Shown piece by piece: positions 44,622-53,734 of a stretch of DNA of 64,000 nucleotides; the stretch's first letter is position 1, and each line of letters starts with the position of its first letter. The position numbers were made by a program, and so were the translations under genes. Source of the stretch: Calditrichia bacterium (GTDB taxonomy: Bacteria; Calditrichota; Calditrichia; RBG-13-44-9; J075); contig JANQRS010000014.1 in the NCBI GenBank assembly GCA_028284445.1, positions 24,933 to 88,932 on the forward strand. The letters run 5' to 3'. A model generated the notes under the pieces. The model was not told where the DNA came from. It was given only the letters and a program-made list of their open reading frames with translations, and ran no database searches.

Positions 44622-45780
44622 ATAGTGGGGCTGGCAGGGTATCTCCCAGTAATTCCGGCCTTTCATCTTCGATAATATTTAATAGCGAATCATCGATGCC
44701 CTTTGCATTAAATAACCAACGAGCCGAAAACAATTGTCCTAGTGTTAACCCCTCCGCGCCACGAAGATCGGTGCCACGGAGATTGGCATCATATAGAAAG
44801 GTATGACGGAGATAGCCACCGCTGAGATCTGCATCCCTGAGATCTGCATCCCTGAGATCTGCACTACCGAGATCTGCATAAAGGAGATCGGCTCCAATGA
44901 GCTTGGCTGTCTCGAGATCAGCATTGCTGAGATCAGCACGATAGAGATCTGCACTAACGAGATCGGCACCTTGGAGATCGGCACTATGGAGCTCTGCGCG
45001 ATAGAGATCGGCACCTTGGAGATCGGCGTCACTGAGATCGGCACTATCGAGATCGGCATGGCGGAGATTGGCACCACGGAGATTCGCACCTTGGAGATCG
45101 GCGTCGCTGAGATTCGCATCTTGGAGATCGGCGTTGGAGAAATTTGGTCTTGGCGATTTTGGAACAATCATATTGTCCGCGACCATGGCCTGGAGTAACT
45201 GCCCGCGCTCAGAGCTGAGTGAATCGTCACCAAAGGGTTCAAACGCCAGGGAAGCACGGTAGATTCGGTGAGCCAGCAGATTGGACGGCTGCCATTTGTC
45301 CCTTGAATCCCGCTCAGCTGTTTTTGCTGTTGCCTCTATTTCTGACAATAAGTTATTGAGAATTTCAGCATTGGTAGATCTTTGCTGGCCAATCATCTGT
45401 GAGCGCATATATTCATTTTGCTGGACCATATGCTGGTTTTGCTCAGCCATGCTTTCGGTTTGATTAACCATGCTTTTGGTTTGCTCAGATAGTTGCTGTG
45501 TCTGGCTCCAAGTAACATAGAGCGTGCCGAGAGCAAGCAAGCCGCCAACTACGCCAACACTGCCAACGATTACCGAGCGGCGCAGAAACCACTTGACAGC
45601 GAGGTCAGCGGTGGCGTACAGTGCCGCAACTTTGGATTCTTTGGGCTCATCGCCGGTAAAGGAGCGCAGAAGGTTGTGAATAACTTTGGTTGGCCGATGC
45701 TCCTGTTCAACCAGCTTTTTCTTCAGGTCTTCAATCTCGCCGCGTTGTTCGTCAATCTGTTTCTGGAGGTCTTCAGGCAT
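44620..45780 (-). CDS. Membrane-anchored pentapeptide-repeat protein with coiled coil
   Basis: 386 residues from the ATG at 45780 (the frame also opens at a TTG at 45816). Order: coiled coil (MPEDLQKQIDEQRGEIEDLKKK), a membrane helix (about 68-90, SVIVGSVGVVGGLLALGTLY), a Q/M-rich linker with SEQTKSM/AEQNQHM repeats, a helical region, then about 25 pentapeptide repeats of the A(D/N)LxxA type (FSNADLQDANLSDADLQGAN and on). Pentapeptide repeats form a right-handed quadrilateral beta-helix. The overall plan resembles ion-channel-associated or uncharacterised PPR membrane proteins; function unknown. Confidence 0.8.
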   Translation of the reverse strand: MPEDLQKQIDEQRGEIEDLKKKLVEQEHRPTKVIHNLLRSFTGDEPKESKVAALYATADLAVKWFLRRSVIVGSVGVVGGLLALGTLYVTWSQTQQLSEQTKSMVNQTESMAEQNQHMVQQNEYMRSQMIGQQRSTNAEILNNLLSEIEATAKTAERDSRDKWQPSNLLAHRIYRASLAFEPFGDDSLSSERGQLLQAMVADNMIVPKSPRPNFSNADLQDANLSDADLQGANLRGANLRHADLDSADLSDADLQGADLYRAELHSADLQGADLVSADLYRADLSNADLETAKLIGADLLYADLGSADLRDADLRDADLSGGYLRHTFLYDANLRGTDLRGAEGLTLGQLFSARWLFNAKGIDDSLLNIIEDERPELLGDTLPAPL

Positions 45781-46083
45781 ATTATCACAGAACGATTTTG
45801 GTTGGTTTGTTCTCAATTATCAGGGGATTCACATTTAATTATAGAAATTTTATGGAAATTTGCAAAGGACGGCATCTATGTCATATGAAACCAGAAAAAG
45901 ATGACCCGATTATCGTGATAATGGACGGCTGCTCCTATTTGTGGGATTTACCCATAATGCCGGCGGATCCGGATTATCCCCAGAATTGAATTCACTTGCG
46001 GCCCCGGGCATATCATATATATTTGTTAAAGGCAGCCATTCAAGTATTGCAATTCAATTTACAACTTAAGCATAGGTGTTCGG

Positions 46084-47031
46084 ATGAGGCAGCGTAAACG
46101 CAACAACCATACATTGATTGTCGTCGGTTCAATACTGCTAATGTTTGTGATCGTTGTGGTAGCGATTTCGTGGATTTTTGATTTTAGTTTGGCCGACCGC
46201 GATTCGACCGCAAAAATAATTGCTGCTACGCTTGCATTGCTGGGTGTGCTATTCACGGGCGTTATAGCTGCAGTTGGTTATGTTCTGAAATATGCGATAG
46301 ACGAGCGAAATGCAGTCTTGCAAGAGGAGGCAGAAAATCGGTTGAAGCTGGAAGCCGCGATTAAGGGGCTGGCGCTTTTGGGGTCAGAAACTGACGCAGA
46401 AGGACGGGCTTTGCAAAAATCCGGTACGCTATACACGCTATTCAACTTAGGGCTTGAAGATTTGGCGCTGTCGTTGGCCAGAAACATGCTGGATCTAGAT
46501 CAACTAGATCCAATAACGGCAATGGACCTGATCGATGCTGGTCTTCAATCAAAAAGGAAAAATATCCAGTCTGAGGCCGCCAATCTTTTTTGTGTATACC
46601 CGCATCAGTTTTTAACAGACGATGGCGACACATATTCTCCACTTCGTTTTCGTTCATGGGATGCAGAAGCCCCAGATGTTGTGAGACAGCAAATTTTATT
46701 TGGGTTTTTAAAGCTCATCCTTGCTCGACCTCGAAATGATTGGAAACCTGGAATCCTAAATTCACTTGTTGTAACTCTGATTAATGTCTGGATTAAAGAG
46801 CCGAATGAAGCCTTAAGGAACGGTGCGGGGTGCTTCTTGCACATGATTTTGGCTTCATTCCCAGTAGGTGCTGTGTTGCATTCGCCAGTTGAAGGAGATA
46901 TTGACTATGAAAAATATCTTGACGAAACCCAAGACCTTGCCATGGCGGACTCCAATGAACTCTCGTTTTTTGTCGATATCTTGACAGAGCTTGAGCAATG
47001 GCTTCATCAAGCAGAGCAAAACATGGGCTAG
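46084..47031 (+). CDS. Hypothetical two-helix membrane protein with alpha-solenoid C-terminus
   Basis: 315 residues. Two membrane helices (about residues 11-31 and 44-66), then a predicted coiled coil (DERNAVLQEEAENRLKLEAA) and helical repeats to the C-terminus. Membrane topology and layout mirror the neighbouring divergent pentapeptide protein (short N-terminus, helix, soluble sensor-like part), so the two may act together; this is inference. AGGTGTT precedes the ATG. No family recognised. Confidence 0.6.
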   Translation: MRQRKRNNHTLIVVGSILLMFVIVVVAISWIFDFSLADRDSTAKIIAATLALLGVLFTGVIAAVGYVLKYAIDERNAVLQEEAENRLKLEAAIKGLALLGSETDAEGRALQKSGTLYTLFNLGLEDLALSLARNMLDLDQLDPITAMDLIDAGLQSKRKNIQSEAANLFCVYPHQFLTDDGDTYSPLRFRSWDAEAPDVVRQQILFGFLKLILARPRNDWKPGILNSLVVTLINVWIKEPNEALRNGAGCFLHMILASFPVGAVLHSPVEGDIDYEKYLDETQDLAMADSNELSFFVDILTELEQWLHQAEQNMG

Positions 47032-47091
47032 ATCGATTTGCCTTGGCCCCTTTTCCCTTGCATCCCCCCTAAAGCCTCTATCTTTATTGAC

Positions 47092-47298
47092 ATGGGACAC
47101 TTCAGACAGAAGAAGCAGGGCGGCAACTGGTATTACGCATTCTATGTTAACGGTCGCAAGCATGAGCGCAGTCTGAGGACCAGAGACAAGAAAGTCGCCA
47201 AGCAACGTGCTGCCCGGATCGATGTTGCTATCGCTGCTGGTGTCAGCTCTATCACTGTAAAAATGCCATCTCCTTGCCAGCGTCATTTGCCAGACTAA
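47092..47298 (+). pseudogene. Truncated tyrosine-recombinase (integrase) N-terminal fragment
   Basis: 68 codons from the ATG at 47092. The segment KQGGNWYYAFYVNGRKHERSLRTRDKKVAKQRAARID is the arm-type DNA-binding beginning of phage-type integrases (W-Y-aromatic strand, KxSLxTRDKKxA helix). No core-binding or catalytic R-H-R-Y part follows; the frame stops within 30 residues and merges into low-complexity DNA (AATCTCCAATCTCC). There is no SD. It marks a decayed mobile element in the accessory stretch. Confidence 0.65.
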
Positions 47299-47498
47299 TT
47301 CTCTAATCTCCAATCTCCATTTTGTGCAATCTTCAATTTTCCTTTTTCAATCTTTCCCCGCCAACCGCCACGTTTGCAGATTTACCATTTTGCATATTTG
47401 CCCATTCAGCAAGTGCCACCCATCAATTATCAATTGCTTTGGGAACAATACTTTAATATTATCATCTAACCTTTTAGACCCAGTAAGTGGATTATTGA

Positions 47499-48890
47499 AT
47501 GATGCGTTGGCCGGAACGGTTAAAATACTATACAAACTTCATATTTCTGCGTAAGAACTTTGCCTTCCTGGCCCTGGTTGTGTTCGTAGCAATGCAAGCC
47601 TATAACCAGTTTTCTGCGCTCCAGGGGGATAGTGCACGTGTGCAGATTATCCTCAGTATTATTACCCTCGCCGTTGCCGGGACGTTGCTGCTGGTAAGTT
47701 TGGCGACGGTTTTACCGCCATATCTGCTGTTCTGGTTCCGCAAGCGTGTGCTTGAAAAGGGGCACGATGCCGACATCGTGCAAGTGCGTTTTGCCGATCA
47801 AAATCCCACTGCCGGCAAGGTGCCGGTCGATATTGCCGTTCCCGGTGTGCACAAGCCACTATTCGGGTTCTTGAAATCGAAGCTGGTATTTGATGATGGC
47901 AAGGAAACTCGCGACATCCTGCTCGATCGCAGATTGCGTCAGCGCGACAAAATCAGCGGCCGCTATGCGACCGACGAAATTGAGCTGGATAACGTTCGTG
48001 ATTATCGCATAGATAGCAGCTTTGTTTTCTTTGAAGATGTCTTTCACTTTTTTTCGCTGCCCTTCTATGAGAAGGAGCAGTTGGGTGTTTTTACCGGCCC
48101 GGCTCGCGTGGACGACAATCGCATCGAAATGAACACCGATAAGGCCGAAGACCCTATTGTAAAGGTCATCCAGCATAAGTTCTCGAAAGGTGAATTGCTG
48201 GATTATAAAAAGTATGCTCCCGGCGATGATATTCGCCGCATCATCTGGAAAAACTATGCCCGCAGCCGCGAACTGACGGTGCGGATTCCGGATCGCAACT
48301 TCCCCTACGTATCCAATATTAACGTGTTGGCCAGCTTCTACGATGGCTCCCCGGCGGAAACCTCGCTGGAGCTGAAGCAGTTTGTGCTGGACATATATAA
48401 GGAGAAGCTGCGCCAAATTGTCGATTCCATTCTTGAGCAGGAGTTCACCGTTAAACTGCTTACGGATCAGACCATTGAAAATCACTATCAACTGGTTGAT
48501 GAGTATCAGCAGATCCTGCATACCATCAGCGTGTCCAGTTGGCAGAAAGATCAACCGATTGATCGTTTTCTGCTCAATAATTATCACAAGCTGCGCGGCG
48601 GTACCAACCTGGTGGTGTTCTCGTCGTTTTGTCCCTCTGCAGATCTCGAGCGGCTGCGCTCCGGACGCACCTCAAACCTGAACCTTTGCTTTTACGATGT
48701 TGATGATTCTCTGCGGAAAATCCCCCGTCCGTCGATCTTTAAACGACTGCTTTTCGTCGACGCCCTTGAACCCTTAGATGAAGCGCGGAGGAAACTGTCG
48801 TCGCGTTCAACCGTAAAGTATATCGACGACAATAGCGTGACCATAAAACAACAGATCCAGCAAACAAAATTACCGGTAATAGAAGTATGA
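47499..48890 (+). CDS. DUF58 domain protein with two membrane helices
   Basis: 463 residues. Two membrane helices (about 21-38 and 48-73) precede the DUF58 domain, whose hallmark is YAPGDDIRRIIWKNYARSRELTVR. DUF58 proteins are the usual partners of MoxR ATPases and transglutaminase-like TgpA proteins; the role is thought to be assembly or metal loading of envelope proteins. The stop overlaps the next gene's ATG (ATGA at 48887-48890). Confidence 0.9.
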   Translation: MMRWPERLKYYTNFIFLRKNFAFLALVVFVAMQAYNQFSALQGDSARVQIILSIITLAVAGTLLLVSLATVLPPYLLFWFRKRVLEKGHDADIVQVRFADQNPTAGKVPVDIAVPGVHKPLFGFLKSKLVFDDGKETRDILLDRRLRQRDKISGRYATDEIELDNVRDYRIDSSFVFFEDVFHFFSLPFYEKEQLGVFTGPARVDDNRIEMNTDKAEDPIVKVIQHKFSKGELLDYKKYAPGDDIRRIIWKNYARSRELTVRIPDRNFPYVSNINVLASFYDGSPAETSLELKQFVLDIYKEKLRQIVDSILEQEFTVKLLTDQTIENHYQLVDEYQQILHTISVSSWQKDQPIDRFLLNNYHKLRGGTNLVVFSSFCPSADLERLRSGRTSNLNLCFYDVDDSLRKIPRPSIFKRLLFVDALEPLDEARRKLSSRSTVKYIDDNSVTIKQQIQQTKLPVIEV

Positions 48891-51800
48891 GCCAGTCAAG
48901 GAAGTCGTTTTTGGCAGTTGTCACCAATGCTGCTTTTAAGCTGATACCGACCATTCTGGTTGTTGGCTACCTGTGGTGGCTGTGGATGTTCAGCACTGCA
49001 GAATTGCATGCCGATCCCTGGGGATTTATGTTGGTTTTCAGTGCCGGCATGATTATATCATATTTACTCTATGCGCAAAATGTGCGTTTCTCAATCACTT
49101 TCCTGGCGCTCGTGGGCGTGCTTTGGGCGGTATACCAACTCATGTCCTCAAACAGTAGCGGGGAGTTTGATGCCCTTTACTATAGCATCTCCTTTCTATC
49201 GCTTTCTGTAGCGCTGGTTGCTGCCTGGCTGGTCGGTTTCGGATTTGCGCGTGTGAAAATCTTTCCCTGGATTGCTGCGCTGGCAGTTCTGCTGGTTGCC
49301 GGTTCGCGCATTGTCAGTGAATTTCCCGATGCCTCACACCTGATGAACGTCGATGTTGTTCGCTGGATGAGCACCAGCATATTTACCGAGGGCTCATTGC
49401 TGTTCCGCCTATTCACCACTTTGGCATTGATCTTCACCCCTGTGCTGTTTTACGCGGTCTACATTATTTTTATCAATGAGATGCTGGCGAAATTTGAAAA
49501 TTTCGACGTCCGAAATTTCTTCGTTGTTCTTCGCAAGAGCGGTTCCCTGGCTGCCATTCTCCTGCTGATTCTGATGGCGCCATTTGCTTACATCCTCTTA
49601 TTTGGCTTCCCGGACTTCCTGGAAGAGAAACTACAGGAAGGCGTTGCCAACTCCGCGAGCTTCCTGAAGAAGACTTATAATCAAGGCACGAATCAACCTG
49701 AATTTGATCTTAACGACTATGCGCAGCTCTTACCGGAAGTAAAGCTGTCCGACGAAACCGTCTTCTGCACCTATATCGACAATTTTTTCCCGACACGCGA
49801 TGGTGGTAAGATTCCCATGCCCCTCCATTTCCGGCGCTTTGTCTTGAATCGTTTTGAGCCACGCACCGAAAAATTTGTGTTGGATCCCTATCCGCCGTCG
49901 GCGATTCCCAGCGATCTGTTTTCACCGTCCACTCGGGATGTGCCGATTGGCTTCTCCGTGGAAGATTCAGTGATTGAAGCGGAAACCCGACGCTTTGCGC
50001 AGCGCAAGGATGTCACGTCAACTGTTTACATTCAAACATTGTCGCCGGATGCTTTTGTGGCGCCCAATACCGGTTACTCTTATCGCAAAATGCCGGTGCC
50101 GCCGGAAGATAAAGAGACCTTTCATACGGTTTATCAAAGCAAATCGAATATCTCACTATTCAACTTGCCGCCATTTGTGTTTAGCAGCAGCAATCCGGAA
50201 CTGATGGCCTATCGCGAGATGCGTCAGCAGACCCTCGAAAATATCGGCGGCTACGAGAAGCTTGATAGTACCTTCATGCGCTACTATACCCAGATCGATG
50301 AAAGCGATTCGCTTATCATTAATCTCGCTAAGGAAATTACCGCCGGGATCGACAATCCCTATCATAAGGTCCAGGCGATTATTGATTATTTCTTTGCCAC
50401 GGATGAAGAAGGCAAGCCTATTTTTACGTACACATTGGAACCAGGTTCTCCGCCGAGTGCTGAACAGTCGTTTATGCACTACTTCCTTTTCGATAACAAG
50501 AAAGGCTATTGCACCTATTTTGCCGGAGCAACCGTGCTGCTCCTGCGTGCAGCGGGCATCCCTTGTCGCATGGCGGTTGGGTACGCCATTTATGATCGCA
50601 GTAATAAGAACACCGGCTGGTATTGGGTGTACGCCGATCAGGGCCACGCCTGGCTGGAAGTTTATTTCCCCGGCTATGGCTGGATTGATTTTGATACTAC
50701 CCCCAGCGACGATAACGAATCGATGACCCCGCCAAAGCCGGACGCCACGCCGCCGCAATATGCGCGCAGCCCGGTCCTGAGTGTCTTGGGTGAAGTCACC
50801 GGAATCGGTGGTGACTCCAGCAGTATTTTTATTCGTCCTTATAAGTTGACCTATAAGGAAGATGAATTTGATATCGATGATGCTGACAGCAAAATTATCG
50901 AGATTAGGCCGGATGATGGCACCGTTACCATCGACAACGAGAAGGTGCGGATTGGCGAATTTGAGGATAATCGCAAGATGATCCTTTCCACCTATTCCTT
51001 TAATTATGACCTGGAAAAGCTGCCTAAATATCGTTCTCGTTATGGTGATATTCTTTCCTGGATGGATCGCCGTTTTCCGAAGCCAATTCCGGTTGATGAA
51101 GCCATTATCGTATACCAAGAAGAAGAGAACGAAGAAGACGAGGGATTGATCTTTGCCGTTGACGGACGTATCAAATCCTTCAGCAGTGATTCAAGCTCGC
51201 TGGTGGTTGCCCCGACTAAAATTGAGTATCGCGGTAAGAATTACCCGGTGGATCAGCGTCTGATTCCCTCTGTGACCATTCGACCCAAAGATGGGAAGAT
51301 TCAGGTTGATGATGAAGTGATTGCTTTACCTGAGTTGCAGGTTGGTGATTCCATGTTGATTGCTGCGGAGTCGTCTGATAAAGTCTTGCAGGCCATCAAG
51401 CCATATTTGGCCACCGAACCGTTTCCGAACTGGTTTAAGAATAGCTTTCCGGAGCAAATTCCGGTAGATAAGGTTACTCTGCAACTGCCGGAAACGCCGC
51501 TAATTTATCAGGTGCTCTGGACCTTGTTGTGGATCGTGCTGATTGCAGCATTGGTGCTTGCTTCGCTGGCGCTTTTCGTTTATCTCTTCCTGAATTGGCG
51601 TATTGGCTCCAGCAAGGATAATACTCGCCTCTACTGGGTATATCGATATGCTCTGATGGTCTTACATCAGTTCGGCATCTATCGCACTGTCAAAACACCG
51701 CTGGAATTTGCCAAGGATACAGTAGATCCGACCTTTGGTACCGAGTTTAGCCAGTTTATGAATGTTTATTTGAAGGCGAAATATTCGCCGCAAGGTTTAG

Positions 51801-51937
51801 CCACTTCAGAGGCGGAGTTTGTAGACAGGTTTACGCAGAACTTTCGGGATAAGGTTTTCCAGCCCTATTCGCGCTGGGACGTAATTAAGAATTTCCTGAA
51901 TTTTATCAGAACGCTTCGATTTTTATTTGTGAAATGA
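48887..51937 (+). CDS. Large membrane transglutaminase-like protein (TgpA-like) with duplicated module
   Basis: 1016 residues. About eight membrane helices in the first 240 residues and one near 880-905. The extracytoplasmic transglutaminase core has its triad in KKGYCTYFAGATVLLLRAAG (C542), QGHAWLEVYFPGYGW (H587) and WIDFDTTP (D601 or D603). After it come two copies of an about 105-residue module (about 642-743 and 766-870), each ending in a W...FP.PVD.. block. A cytoplasmic DUF4129-like tail follows. It starts in the stop codon of the DUF58 gene and is followed 16 bases later by the MoxR gene. Enzymatic substrate unknown. Confidence 0.85.
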   Translation: MSQSRKSFLAVVTNAAFKLIPTILVVGYLWWLWMFSTAELHADPWGFMLVFSAGMIISYLLYAQNVRFSITFLALVGVLWAVYQLMSSNSSGEFDALYYSISFLSLSVALVAAWLVGFGFARVKIFPWIAALAVLLVAGSRIVSEFPDASHLMNVDVVRWMSTSIFTEGSLLFRLFTTLALIFTPVLFYAVYIIFINEMLAKFENFDVRNFFVVLRKSGSLAAILLLILMAPFAYILLFGFPDFLEEKLQEGVANSASFLKKTYNQGTNQPEFDLNDYAQLLPEVKLSDETVFCTYIDNFFPTRDGGKIPMPLHFRRFVLNRFEPRTEKFVLDPYPPSAIPSDLFSPSTRDVPIGFSVEDSVIEAETRRFAQRKDVTSTVYIQTLSPDAFVAPNTGYSYRKMPVPPEDKETFHTVYQSKSNISLFNLPPFVFSSSNPELMAYREMRQQTLENIGGYEKLDSTFMRYYTQIDESDSLIINLAKEITAGIDNPYHKVQAIIDYFFATDEEGKPIFTYTLEPGSPPSAEQSFMHYFLFDNKKGYCTYFAGATVLLLRAAGIPCRMAVGYAIYDRSNKNTGWYWVYADQGHAWLEVYFPGYGWIDFDTTPSDDNESMTPPKPDATPPQYARSPVLSVLGEVTGIGGDSSSIFIRPYKLTYKEDEFDIDDADSKIIEIRPDDGTVTIDNEKVRIGEFEDNRKMILSTYSFNYDLEKLPKYRSRYGDILSWMDRRFPKPIPVDEAIIVYQEEENEEDEGLIFAVDGRIKSFSSDSSSLVVAPTKIEYRGKNYPVDQRLIPSVTIRPKDGKIQVDDEVIALPELQVGDSMLIAAESSDKVLQAIKPYLATEPFPNWFKNSFPEQIPVDKVTLQLPETPLIYQVLWTLLWIVLIAALVLASLALFVYLFLNWRIGSSKDNTRLYWVYRYALMVLHQFGIYRTVKTPLEFAKDTVDPTFGTEFSQFMNVYLKAKYSPQGLATSEAEFVDRFTQNFRDKVFQPYSRWDVIKNFLNFIRTLRFLFVK

Positions 51938-51953
51938 GAATAAAGGGGAAAAA

Positions 51954-52967
51954 ATGAGTGACGTAGCCGCTCCAACGGTTGATGAGATTACGGCGCATAA
52001 GCAGATTGCTGACACACTTACGGCTAATATTGGCAAAATTATTCGCGGTAAAGATGAGCAAATTCGCAAGGTGCTTACCTGCCTGGTCGCCGGTGGGCAT
52101 ATCTTGCTGGAAGATTTACCCGGTTTGGGAAAAACCTCTATGGCCAAAAGTCTGGCCTTTTCGATAGCTGGTGCACACAGCAGCCAGCAAGACGATCACA
52201 AGCATGTCGAATTCAAGCGCATCCAGTTTACGCCGGATCTCTTGCCGATGGACCTGATCGGTACTCACGTATTTGATGACAGGAATAAAGACTTTCTCTT
52301 TAAGCCCGGGCCGCTGTTTAGCAATATCGTGTTAGCGGATGAGATCAATCGTGCCTCACCAAAAGTTCAGTCGGCCCTGCTTGAATGTATGGCCGAAAAT
52401 CAAATCTCTATTGGTGAATCGACTTATCAACTTGACGACTTTTTCTTTGTGATCGCTACGCAAAACCCGATTGAATTTGAAGGTACCTATCCCTTGCCGG
52501 CCGCGCAGCTTGACCGTTTTTTCATGAAGATGAACTTTGGATACGCTTCGGAAGACAAGGAAGTGGAAATCTACAACAACTATTTGCAGATCAACAAAAT
52601 TCCGCAGACGATTGAACCGGTGGTCAATTATGCGCAAATCCTCGATCTGCGCAATGCTGCTGAAAAGGTGCATATCCATCCGGAGATTGTGGCTGCGGTA
52701 TCGAATATTGTTCGTGCAACGCGCAACGATGCCGGTATTCGCCTCGGCGCCTCGACCCGTGGTGGGATTGTATTCTTGCGATGTTTACGCGCTTTTGCCC
52801 TGTTGAATGGCCGTTCCTACGTTATCGAGGATGATGTCAAGGGGCTGGCGCATGGCATATTAAATCACCGCCTGATTTTCAAGAATCCGGAAGAAGGCAA
52901 TCAAATTCTCAGTGGCATTGTCAGCAGGGAATTGCAGCGATTGGCAAATCTCAAACTGGATAGATAA
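51954..52967 (+). CDS. MoxR-type AAA+ ATPase
   Basis: 337 residues. Walker A LEDLPGLGKT (53-61), Walker B ADEINRASPKVQSALLECM, sensor ATQNPIEFEGTYPLPAAQLDRFF; the lid domain follows. MoxR ATPases act with VWA or DUF58 proteins as chaperones or remodellers. Order here is DUF58, transglutaminase, MoxR; the gene starts with AAGGGGAAAAA just before the ATG. No VWA gene is in this operon. Confidence 0.95.
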   Translation: MSDVAAPTVDEITAHKQIADTLTANIGKIIRGKDEQIRKVLTCLVAGGHILLEDLPGLGKTSMAKSLAFSIAGAHSSQQDDHKHVEFKRIQFTPDLLPMDLIGTHVFDDRNKDFLFKPGPLFSNIVLADEINRASPKVQSALLECMAENQISIGESTYQLDDFFFVIATQNPIEFEGTYPLPAAQLDRFFMKMNFGYASEDKEVEIYNNYLQINKIPQTIEPVVNYAQILDLRNAAEKVHIHPEIVAAVSNIVRATRNDAGIRLGASTRGGIVFLRCLRAFALLNGRSYVIEDDVKGLAHGILNHRLIFKNPEEGNQILSGIVSRELQRLANLKLDR

Positions 52968-52968
52968 C

Positions 52969-53637
52969 ATGGCTCGACAACCGCGTGTGAAAATTTGCTG
53001 CATTAAGTCGGTCGATGAAGCGCAGATGGCTGTGAACTACGGCGCTGCTGCACTGGGGCTGGTATCGGAGATGCCCAGTGGACCGGGCGTGGTTGACGAA
53101 GCTACCATCGCTGAAATTACCGCCACCGTGCCACCTGCTATCGGTACTTTCTTGCTGACCAGTCGCCAGGATGCAGAGAGCATCATTGAGCAACAGCGTC
53201 GCTGCCGCACCAATACGTTGCAGCTTTGCGATGCGGTTCCAGAAGATGATCTGATCGAAATTCGCAATACCTTGCCGGGCATTTCTATTGTGCAGGTTAT
53301 TCATGTCGTCGATGAATCATCGATTGACGAAGCGGTGGCTGTCGCCCCGCTGGTGAACGGCATCTTGCTCGATTCCGGCAATCCGAATCTCGACGTCAAG
53401 GAATTAGGGGGTACCGGTCGCGTTCACAATTGGGATGTCAGCCGTCGAATTTGTGAAGCGGTTTCAGTGCCGGTATTCCTGGCCGGCGGCTTGAAGGCAA
53501 CCAACGTGCGCGAGGCCATCATCAAAGTGCGGCCCTTTGGGCTAGACCTGTGTAGCAGCGTCCGAAGCGACGATGTGCTGGACGAGCAGAAACTGGCTGG
53601 TTTTTTTGACGCGATAGGGAAAAGGCTAGCAGACTGA
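52969..53637 (+). CDS. trpF: Phosphoribosylanthranilate isomerase (TrpF-like)
   Basis: About 222 residues, a (beta/alpha)8 barrel. The N-terminal motif is VKICCIKSVDEAQMA: the catalytic Cys is present, but the usual following Gly (KICG) is Cys. NGILLDSGNP supplies the catalytic Asp; VFLAGGLKATNVREAI and FGLDLCSSVR are the phosphate-binding strands. It isomerises phosphoribosylanthranilate in tryptophan synthesis. It starts 1 base after the MoxR stop, far from any trp gene. The variant with GLVSEMPSGPG in place of FVFYPKSPR suggests a divergent clade, and a different substrate cannot be excluded. Confidence 0.82.
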   Translation: MARQPRVKICCIKSVDEAQMAVNYGAAALGLVSEMPSGPGVVDEATIAEITATVPPAIGTFLLTSRQDAESIIEQQRRCRTNTLQLCDAVPEDDLIEIRNTLPGISIVQVIHVVDESSIDEAVAVAPLVNGILLDSGNPNLDVKELGGTGRVHNWDVSRRICEAVSVPVFLAGGLKATNVREAIIKVRPFGLDLCSSVRSDDVLDEQKLAGFFDAIGKRLAD

Positions 53638-53646
53638 CATGCCTTT

Positions 53647-53690
53647 ACATCCCCCTTTATCCCCCTTCGAAGGGGGATAAAGGGGGATGT
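53647..53690. repeat. Palindrome family copy 3
   Basis: A perfect 44-bp palindrome (arms 53647-53668 and 53669-53690) centred on TTCGAA, with left arm ACATCCCCCTTTATCCCCC plus TTC. It begins 9 bases after the trpF stop. Nearly identical to copy 2 (39954-39996). Confidence 0.9.
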
Positions 53691-53734
53691 GGATCTAATA
53701 ACTATCAACAAACACGTAACAACTGTTATTTCTC

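Noticed and set aside
44745..45167. A minus-strand frame rich in PIS/VPIS repeats
   Set aside because: Another frame of the same pentapeptide-repeat gene; no SD and no known family.
44803..45198. A plus-strand 131-codon frame with strikingly regular EIG/EIC repeats
   Set aside because: It is the complement of the pentapeptide repeats of the minus-strand gene; the repetition is inherited from the sense codons (GCN-GAT-CTC...).
50156..51118. A 320-codon antisense frame in the transglutaminase gene
   Set aside because: It lies opposite the catalytic domain of a well supported gene; no domain features of its own.
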